12,298 nucleotides of DNA from Treponema sp. (lineage in GTDB: Bacteria; Spirochaetota; Spirochaetia; Treponematales; Treponemataceae): positions 1 through 12,298 of the forward strand of contig JAAZCS010000256.1 of NCBI GenBank assembly GCA_012513125.1, given 5' to 3'. Both the position numbers and the translations under genes were made by a program. Every line of letters starts with the position of its first letter. Position 1 is the stretch's first letter. Below the pieces are notes generated by a model that made no database searches, had not been told where the DNA came from, and saw only the letters and a program-made list of their open reading frames with translations. This document shows, one piece after another, positions 6,733 to 12,298 of this stretch.

Positions 6733-7695
6733 ATGAAAAAACTATCATCGTTAATTTTAGCATTAATATGGCTTTTAATTGCAGTTATTTTAGTTTGCTT
6801 TGCATTAACTAAAATAAATCTAAAAAATAATTCTTTCTTTAGTTTTGGAAGAAACAATCAGGAGAGTGGAATGAATATAGGATTTAATTCTAATAAAAAC
6901 TGTAAAACTTTTAATTTTTCAATTGATCAAATCAACAAAATACAAATTGATTTTTCAAGTGAAGAAATAGAAGTTGTTTCTTCAGCAAGAAATGACATTT
7001 TAATTGAATATAATGGAAACTGGACAGATGATATAATTCCTTTTACTGAATTAAATAATTCTGTACTAACAATTACAAAAAAAGAAAGAAACGCTTTTAG
7101 AGGCTCATTAATTAATCCACGATCAGTTAGAATTGACATTCCAAACAAAATGGATGCATATGACCTTAATCTTAAAATTTCATCTGGTTCTGTTCATATT
7201 GAAGATTTAGTTCTAAATACAGCAAATTTAAAACTAAGCAGTGGTTCTCTTTTCGTTGAAAACTTGAAACTTGATAATATTGATGCATCTTCAAATAGTG
7301 GACGACTTGGAATTAACAATATTACTGCAAATAAAGGTGATTTTCAGGCAAGTAGCGGTTCTATAAAAGTTGAAGATTCAAAAATCTCAGAGATATCAAC
7401 AAATACTTCAAGTGGAAGTGTTAATTTGGATGGCAGTTTTGAAGGAATTACAGCAAACACCACATCTGGTTCAATAAGAGCAACATCAGTTTCACCGCTA
7501 ATCTATGATAGTTCATTAAACTCAACTTCTGGCTCGATTCATCTTTCAATACCAGAATCGACTTCATACAAGTTGGATTATTCAACAACTAGTGGTTCTT
7601 TTCATGGTGGTAAAAATAAAAATAAGGGTTCTTCAAATTCAGCCTCAATTGATTTGACGCTTAATACTACATCAGGTTCAATATTCTTAGATTAA
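6733..7695 (+). CDS. DUF4097-like membrane-anchored beta-solenoid protein
   Basis: The 320-residue product has an N-terminal hydrophobic helix (about 5-27) that anchors it, most likely with the rest outside the cytoplasmic membrane. The region 58-140 is a mixed strand domain and the rest, 148-320, is made of strand-turn repeats. In these, a Ser/Thr-Ser-Gly-Ser turn occurs at Gly152, 171, 190, 209, 228, 246, 267, 288 and 315. The first five are exactly 19 residues apart, as expected of a regular beta-solenoid. DUF4097 or LiaG-like proteins of this shape are adhesin-like and commonly coupled to PadR and HAAS proteins. GAGGA at 6723-6727 precedes the ATG by 5 nt. The Cys at 22 is preceded by LV, not a good lipobox, so a lipoprotein is unlikely. 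Third and last gene of the padR operon. Confidence 0.85.
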   Translation: MKKLSSLILALIWLLIAVILVCFALTKINLKNNSFFSFGRNNQESGMNIGFNSNKNCKTFNFSIDQINKIQIDFSSEEIEVVSSARNDILIEYNGNWTDDIIPFTELNNSVLTITKKERNAFRGSLINPRSVRIDIPNKMDAYDLNLKISSGSVHIEDLVLNTANLKLSSGSLFVENLKLDNIDASSNSGRLGINNITANKGDFQASSGSIKVEDSKISEISTNTSSGSVNLDGSFEGITANTTSGSIRATSVSPLIYDSSLNSTSGSIHLSIPESTSYKLDYSTTSGSFHGGKNKNKGSSNSASIDLTLNTTSGSIFLD

Positions 7696-7708
7696 TTTAA
7701 AATAAAAA

Positions 7709-7755
7709 GTGGAAAGAATTAGATATAAGGAGGAAACGTATCTAATTCTTTCCAC
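7709..7755 (-). terminator. Long inverted repeat: terminator of the hexuronate operon with an anti-SD loop
   Basis: A perfect 17-bp stem pairs 7709-7725 with 7739-7755, around a 13-nt loop (7726-7738, TAAGGAGGAAACG on the plus strand). On the minus strand the stem is followed by TTTTTATTTT, so it should terminate kdgK transcripts 34 nt past that stop. On the plus strand there is no T run, so it would not terminate the padR operon but could protect its 3' end. In minus-strand RNA the loop reads CGUUUCCUCCUUA, which includes the CCUCCUU of the 16S rRNA 3' end. In plus-strand RNA the loop is a perfect Shine-Dalgarno. The stretch 7696-7789 holds no gene. Confidence 0.85.
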
Positions 7756-7789
7756 AAAATTCTAAGCATTTATATTTTTGAAGTTTTAT

Positions 7790-8812
7790 TTATCGTTGAA
7801 CTCTTCCAGATCCATCTCCACCAGATAATGTTTGAACTTCAGAAACATTTATCATATTAAAGTCACCTTCAATTGAATGTTTTAAGCAACTCGCAGCAAC
7901 AGCAAACTCAATTGAACTCTGACTATCATAATTGTTAGAAACAGCATAAATAAGACCGGCACCAAAACTGTCTCCACCACCTACTCTGTCAACAATATGA
8001 ATGTTATATTCCTTGCTGAAGAAGTAATTGCTATTTTCATAAAGCATAGCTGCCCATTTATTATCATTTGCAGAAATTGAAGTTCTTAATGTAATAGCTA
8101 CTTTTTTAAAATTGAATTTTTCAGCCAATTTCTTAGCAACTTCTTTGTATCCGTCTTTATTCAGTTTCCCAGAAGTTAATTCTGTTTCACTCGCTTTTAT
8201 TCCAAATACATCAAAAGCATCTTCTTCATTAGAAATACAAACATCAACATATTTACATAATTCACTCATAACAGAATTTGCTTTTTCTCTTGTCCATAAC
8301 TTTTTTCTGTAGTTCAAATCACAAGAAACTGTAATACCTTTTTCTTTTGCTTTTTTACACGCTTCTAAACAGATTTCAGCAACATTATCACCTAATGCTG
8401 GTGTAATTCCTGTAAAATGAAACCAAGATGCACCTTGAAATATTTTGTCCCAATCAAAATCACTTTTTTGAGCTAATGCTATTGAAGAACCGGCTCTATC
8501 ATAAATTACCTTTGATGGACGTTGAGAGGCACCCTTTTCTAGAAAATAAATTCCAACACTATTTCCACCCCTAGATATCAAAGATGTATCAACACCAAAA
8601 CGTCTTAGGCTGTTAATACCAGCTTGTCCAATTTCATGGGATGGCAATTTAGTAACAAATGCTGCATCCATGCCAAAATTAGCCAAAGATACAGCCACAT
8701 TAGCTTCTCCGCCTCCATATGTTGCTCCATACTTATCAGCTTGAACAAAACGATAATAACCTTCAGGAGCTAAACGTATCATTATTTCACCAAAAGTAAT
8801 AATTTTTCCCAT
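7790..8812 (-). CDS. kdgK: 2-keto-3-deoxygluconate kinase (PfkB family)
   Basis: Cytoplasmic sugar kinase that phosphorylates 2-keto-3-deoxygluconate with ATP to KDPG. The 340 residues fit the family. The N-terminal GEIMIRLAPEG and YGGGEANVAVSLANFG form the sugar-binding region, DLNYRKKLW is conserved in KDG kinases, and DRVGGGDSFGAGLIYA near the C-terminus is the PfkB signature with catalytic Asp281 and the anion hole. The start follows an AGAGG that overlaps the end of eda, 4 nt from the eda stop. Last gene of the hexuronate operon; the context of eda and uxaC supports KDG over other PfkB substrates. The C-terminus ends in a short Gly/Ser stretch without known meaning. Confidence 0.92.
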   Translation of the reverse strand: MGKIITFGEIMIRLAPEGYYRFVQADKYGATYGGGEANVAVSLANFGMDAAFVTKLPSHEIGQAGINSLRRFGVDTSLISRGGNSVGIYFLEKGASQRPSKVIYDRAGSSIALAQKSDFDWDKIFQGASWFHFTGITPALGDNVAEICLEACKKAKEKGITVSCDLNYRKKLWTREKANSVMSELCKYVDVCISNEEDAFDVFGIKASETELTSGKLNKDGYKEVAKKLAEKFNFKKVAITLRTSISANDNKWAAMLYENSNYFFSKEYNIHIVDRVGGGDSFGAGLIYAVSNNYDSQSSIEFAVAASCLKHSIEGDFNMINVSEVQTLSGGDGSGRVQR

Positions 8813-8816
8813 CTTC

Positions 8817-9455
8817 TTATCCTCTTATTTCTTTTACAATTTCACTTGCTTCTTTTGTAAGTTTTTCAATTTCAACAAAATTATCTTTATCGATAAAGTC
8901 ACTTTTTACCATCCAGCTTCCACCGCAAGCTACAATTTTATCACACGCCAAATAGTCTTTTACATTAACACCATTAATTCCACCTGTAGGCATGAATTTC
9001 ATCATTGGAAAAGGTGCACTCATTGCTTTTATCATTTTAAGCCCACCAGCTTGTTCAGAAGGAAAAAACTTAACTACATCAAGACCCATTTCTCTTGCGT
9101 AATCCAATTCTGATGGAGTGATAATTCCAGGACAAACAGCGTAATCGTTCTTTAGACAATAAGATACAACTTTTGGATTGAAACAAGGACTTACAATAAA
9201 TTTTGCACCTGCTCCAATTGCCCTATCAACTTGTTCTATACTCAAAACTGTTCCCGCCCCAACTATCATATTTGGAAAATTTTTTGCCATTATACGAATT
9301 GATTCTTCGGCAGCTTCAGTTCTAAATGTAACTTCAGCACATGTAAGTCCACCTTTTATTAAAGAATCAGCAAGATTTTCTGCCTTATTTTTATTATTGA
9401 TAACTACAACAGGCACAATTCCAATATGCCCTAACTTTTCCATTATATTATTCAT
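8817..9455 (-). CDS. eda: KDPG/KHG aldolase (2-dehydro-3-deoxy-phosphogluconate aldolase)
   Basis: Class I aldolase that splits KDPG to pyruvate and glyceraldehyde-3-phosphate. The 212-residue TIM-barrel protein shows GIVPVVVI at the first strand, AEVTFRT (E41 and R45, active site), GAGTVLS, FIVSPCFNPKVV, the Schiff-base lysine K129 in VVKFFPSEQAGG, and the phosphate-binding FMPTGGIN. The AGAGG-like site, overlapping the uxaC stop, is 5 nt before the ATG. It follows uxaC after 8 nt and precedes kdgK by 4 nt. It completes hexuronate catabolism into glycolysis. Confidence 0.95.
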   Translation of the reverse strand: MNNIMEKLGHIGIVPVVVINNKNKAENLADSLIKGGLTCAEVTFRTEAAEESIRIMAKNFPNMIVGAGTVLSIEQVDRAIGAGAKFIVSPCFNPKVVSYCLKNDYAVCPGIITPSELDYAREMGLDVVKFFPSEQAGGLKMIKAMSAPFPMMKFMPTGGINGVNVKDYLACDKIVACGGSWMVKSDFIDKDNFVEIEKLTKEASEIVKEIRG

Positions 9456-9463
9456 AAAAGCCT

Positions 9464-10852
9464 CTATTCATTAAAAAATTTTAACGCATTTAAATATGAA
9501 ATATTTTCAATCATTATTCCAAGAAATTGTTCGTCATTAGGATATTCTCCATTTTCAACTAAATTTCCAACATAATTGCATAATATTCTTCTGTAATATT
9601 CATGACGTGGAAAAGACAAAAAACTTCTAGAATCAGTAAGCATTCCTATATTTTTTGCTAAGACACCAGTTCTAGAATACACTTTCAACTGATTTTCAAT
9701 TCCATCTTTGTGATCATTAAACCACCAAGCAGGACCAAATTGACAATCTCTAAAATTTGAACACATTGTTGCAATCATTTCATTATCTTTTGGATTCAAA
9801 TTATAAATAATTGTTTTTGGAAGTGAAACTGAATTAATTTTATCCAATAATTTTCCTAATTGAATTGCATAATTGAAATCTTGAAGACTATCCCCACCAA
9901 CATTTTTTCCAATTGTATTATAAAGAGACGAATTGTTATCGCGTAAAGCTCCAATATGAATTTGCATAACCATTGAATTTTTACTATACAATTTTCCCAA
10001 TTCACACAACAAATATGTTTTAAATTGACAGATTTCTGATTTTGTTAATTCTTTGCCTTTTAATCGTTTTACAAAGATTTTCTCTATTTCAGAATCGTCT
10101 GCCTCTTCAAAAAAATCATTTTCCAAACTAATATCGCTAACAAGAGAACCTACACTTTTAAAATATTCTATTCGCCTTGATAAAGCGTCTATTAAATCTG
10201 AAAGTGACTTTATTTCTACAGAAGAGACTTCGCCTAATTTTTTTATATAATCTACGAAACCTTCATTTTCTATCAAAAAAGCACCATCAGGTCTAAAAGA
10301 CGGGAGAACTTTTATTTCAAAATCTTGGGCAAGTTTTTTATGATATTCAAGCGAATCAATTGGATCATCAGTTGTGCATAAATACTTTACATTCTGCATT
10401 CTTAAAAGATTTCTAACAGAATATTCTTTTGTTGAAAGCAACTCATTACATTTGTTCCATATATATTCAGCATTTGATTCTGAAATTGTTTTATCAATAT
10501 TAAAATATCTTTTTAATTCCAGATGACTCCAATGATATAAAGGATTTCCCACAGAATTTTGAACTGTTTTTACATAAAACAAAAATCGTTGATAATCATC
10601 TTGCTTTTTTTCATTCAAATGTCCTGTTATAAACTCTTCTGGAACACCATAAGCTCTCATTGCACGCCATTTATAATGATCGCCATCTAACCAAGCATTT
10701 GCAAGATTTCCAAGCTGTTTATCTTCAAAAATCTCTTTTGCACTTAAATGATTATGAAAATCATAAATTGGCATTTTTTCTGCATATTTATGAAAAAGTG
10801 TAGATGCAGTTTTTGTTTGCAATAAAAAATCTTTATTTAGAAATTTTTTCAT
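9464..10852 (-). CDS. uxaC: Glucuronate/galacturonate isomerase
   Basis: First enzyme of hexuronate breakdown: D-glucuronate to D-fructuronate and D-galacturonate to D-tagaturonate. The 462 residues match the family (about 465). It starts with MPIYDFHNHLSAKEI (H33 and H35, metal ligand motif of the amidohydrolase-type barrel), followed by GDHYKWRAMRAYGV, CTTDDPIDSLEYH, SFRPDGAF, MQIHIGALRDNN, FGPAWWFNDHKDG and GMLTDSRSFLSFPRHEYYRRIL, all hallmark UxaC segments. Its ATG directly abuts the stop codon of the upstream reductase (TAA then ATG, no gap), and AAAGG lies about 10 nt before it inside that gene. Strong translational coupling is likely. Confidence 0.97.
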   Translation of the reverse strand: MKKFLNKDFLLQTKTASTLFHKYAEKMPIYDFHNHLSAKEIFEDKQLGNLANAWLDGDHYKWRAMRAYGVPEEFITGHLNEKKQDDYQRFLFYVKTVQNSVGNPLYHWSHLELKRYFNIDKTISESNAEYIWNKCNELLSTKEYSVRNLLRMQNVKYLCTTDDPIDSLEYHKKLAQDFEIKVLPSFRPDGAFLIENEGFVDYIKKLGEVSSVEIKSLSDLIDALSRRIEYFKSVGSLVSDISLENDFFEEADDSEIEKIFVKRLKGKELTKSEICQFKTYLLCELGKLYSKNSMVMQIHIGALRDNNSSLYNTIGKNVGGDSLQDFNYAIQLGKLLDKINSVSLPKTIIYNLNPKDNEMIATMCSNFRDCQFGPAWWFNDHKDGIENQLKVYSRTGVLAKNIGMLTDSRSFLSFPRHEYYRRILCNYVGNLVENGEYPNDEQFLGIMIENISYLNALKFFNE

Positions 10853-12298
10853 TTACGCAATTACCTTTTGAATAGTTTTTCTTACAGCACCATTTTCACT
10901 TATCATCAAATTAAAATATTCCAAGACTTTTGATGACAAACCAGATTCATATAAATCAACACCAAAAATATCTTTTCGTAGCAGAAGAGGTTTGATTTCC
11001 CTTTCAATATTAGTATTATTTCCGATTTTTATTTCCTTTACATATTTACATACGTCAGCCAATAAAGGATCGGGACTTAATTCAAATGTCTTTCCACTAT
11101 CATCAATTGCCATCAAATATCTAATCCATCCAGCAAACAAAAGTGGAATAACTTTTAAACTAGAAACATCCAAATCACTTCTTTTTTCATATGCTTTAAT
11201 AGTTTCACCAAAACGAATTGCTAATTTCTGTGATGTATCACAAGCAATTCTTTGTGGAGTATCAGGCATAAATGGATTTGGAATTCTAATATTGACAACT
11301 TCGTCTATAAATTTTTGAGGACTGATTATCTTCGGATCAACAACAACTGGTAAACCTTCTTTATAACCAACAATTTCAACAAGTTTTTTCAAATCAGAAT
11401 CATTCATTTCACTTGAAATTAATGTATAACCCAAAAGACATCCAAAAACTGCCAACACTGTATGCAATGGATTTAAACAAGTGCAAACTTTCATTTTTTC
11501 AACTTTTTCTACAGTCTGTCGATCAGTAAAATAAACGCCTGCTTTTTCTAAATTTGGACGTCCATTTGGAAAATTGTCTTCAATAACTAAATATTGGCAT
11601 TCCTCTGCATTTACAAAAGGAGCAACATATGTTTTTTTTGTTGTGATTACGCTTTCAAGCTCATCGATTCCATCTTTTAACAATATTTCTTCAACTTTTT
11701 TATCAGGACGTGGAGTTATTTTATCAATCATTGTCCATGGGAAACTTACTTTTCCATTATTTACATAATCACAGAATCCTTTCTGAACAACTTTGTTTTC
11801 TTCCCAATTTTTTGCAAAAGTATTCACTGCTTCATATAATTTTTCGCCATTGTGAGAACAATTATCCATGCTGACCATTGCAATTGGAAGTGCTCCGTTT
11901 ACAAATCTTGAATACAAAAGTGCTACAACTTTTCCCATGTAACTGGTGCATTTTTCAGGACCATTTCTAAAATCTTCTTGAACATTTTCTGCAAATGAGC
12001 CAGCAGAATTCTTAAGTGAATATCCTTTTTCTGTAATTGTAAAACTGACAAGTTGAAGTGATTTCTTACTGAATATTCTTTTTAATTCATCAAAGTCTTT
12101 TTTATTTTCACTATCAGCACACAAAGAACTCATGATGCTTGATACAATCGTTTTTTCAACACTACCACTTGTTTTTAATGTTGCAAGAATTCCAATATTA
12201 TCATGAGGTTTATACATTTTCTCAATAATTTCATAATCATAACCTTCAGCAACAACTAAACCTGTATTCATCACACCTTTATTCAACAAAGTTTGTAC
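10853..12298 (-). CDS. Mannitol dehydrogenase-family fructuronate/tagaturonate reductase, 5' end outside window
   Basis: NAD(P)H-dependent reductase of the long-chain polyol dehydrogenase family. In this operon it should reduce fructuronate to mannonate or tagaturonate to altronate. The visible 481 residues lack the N-terminal start: the frame runs open to the window edge and the glycine-rich nucleotide-binding loop is missing, so perhaps 50-60 residues lie upstream. Conserved parts are NTGLVVAEGYDYEIIEKMYKP, TLKTSGSVEKTIVSSI, the substrate region SMDNCSHNGEKLYEAV, DKITPRP and the catalytic KVCTCLNPLHT block (Lys, Asn and His). It belongs to the UxuB/YeiQ-like branch more than to E. coli UxaB, from the CLNPLHT pattern, but the substrate cannot be assigned from this alone. 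A TTG near 12289 is not a credible start. It is followed directly by uxaC. Confidence 0.88.
   Translation of the reverse strand, partial: VQTLLNKGVMNTGLVVAEGYDYEIIEKMYKPHDNIGILATLKTSGSVEKTIVSSIMSSLCADSENKKDFDELKRIFSKKSLQLVSFTITEKGYSLKNSAGSFAENVQEDFRNGPEKCTSYMGKVVALLYSRFVNGALPIAMVSMDNCSHNGEKLYEAVNTFAKNWEENKVVQKGFCDYVNNGKVSFPWTMIDKITPRPDKKVEEILLKDGIDELESVITTKKTYVAPFVNAEECQYLVIEDNFPNGRPNLEKAGVYFTDRQTVEKVEKMKVCTCLNPLHTVLAVFGCLLGYTLISSEMNDSDLKKLVEIVGYKEGLPVVVDPKIISPQKFIDEVVNIRIPNPFMPDTPQRIACDTSQKLAIRFGETIKAYEKRSDLDVSSLKVIPLLFAGWIRYLMAIDDSGKTFELSPDPLLADVCKYVKEIKIGNNTNIEREIKPLLLRKDIFGVDLYESGLSSKVLEYFNLMISENGAVRKTIQKVIA

Noticed and set aside
6733..6801. Lipoprotein signal peptide on the DUF4097-like protein
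   Set aside because: Cys22 is preceded by Leu-Val, which does not fit even the relaxed spirochaete lipobox that prefers Ala, Ser or Gly before the Cys; a plain membrane anchor is more likely.
7180..7692. DNA tandem repeat or CRISPR-like array
   Set aside because: The periodicity is in the protein (SGS turns) with varied codons; there are no identical DNA repeats or spacers.
7709..7755. Integron attC site or small transposon end
   Set aside because: No GTTRRRY/RYYYAAC core sites, no integrase or transposase, and no target duplication seen; the U-rich tail on the minus strand explains it as a terminator.
12287..12289. TTG start of the uronate reductase inside the window
   Set aside because: The frame continues to the edge and the family needs a glycine-rich nucleotide-binding loop before this point, so the true start is outside.

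Overview
The window looks like a low-GC, AT-rich chromosomal segment from a spirochaete, most likely a Treponema-type gut, rumen or oral species. This is inferred from three things: a long coiled-coil protein ending in a helix-turn-helix-like tail (the style of the spirochaete-specific SpiroCoCo proteins), a CarD gene next to isoprenoid genes, and the protein sequences in general. No rRNA, tRNA, insertion sequence, phage gene or CRISPR array is visible. Both ends of the window cut through genes.

Layout. (1) 1-1320 (+): the 3' end of the coiled-coil gene, closed by a strong hairpin terminator at 1324-1364. (2) 1373-3247 (-): a compact operon carD > ispD > ispF, with a 17-nt carD/ispD overlap and an 11-nt ispD/ispF gap. 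It joins an RNA-polymerase-binding regulator to two MEP-pathway isoprenoid enzymes. Its best promoter lies so close to the carD start that the mRNA may be leaderless. (3) 3507-5549 (+): a CsdA/DeaD-like DEAD-box RNA helicase with a DbpA-type RNA-binding domain and an Arg/Gly-rich tail. It has its own promoter, a leader of about 110 nt and a terminator, and its motif II reads DEGD instead of DEAD. (4) 5688-7695 (+): a three-gene operon of a PadR-family repressor, a HAAS-like/DUF1700-like membrane protein and a DUF4097-like beta-solenoid protein. A sigma70-like promoter in front of it overlaps two inverted repeats that look like operators. (5) 7790-12298 (-): a hexuronate catabolic operon read right to left, with a fructuronate/tagaturonate reductase (5' end outside the window), uxaC, eda and kdgK. 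The genes are packed with 0 to 8 nt between them.

How the genes work together. UxaC isomerises glucuronate (or galacturonate) and the reductase makes mannonate (or altronate). A dehydratase not present here would give 2-keto-3-deoxygluconate, KdgK phosphorylates this to KDPG, and Eda cleaves it to pyruvate and glyceraldehyde-3-phosphate. This suits an organism living on pectin or glucuronoxylan sugars. The PadR module is probably a self-regulated envelope or stress-sensing unit, and the helicase and CarD act in RNA metabolism and transcription initiation.

The most unusual non-coding element is a perfect 17-bp inverted repeat at 7709-7755, between the convergent PadR and hexuronate operons. 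Its 13-nt loop reads as a perfect Shine-Dalgarno sequence on one strand and as the 16S anti-Shine-Dalgarno sequence on the other. No whole new defence or mobile system is evident; most genes belong to known families.
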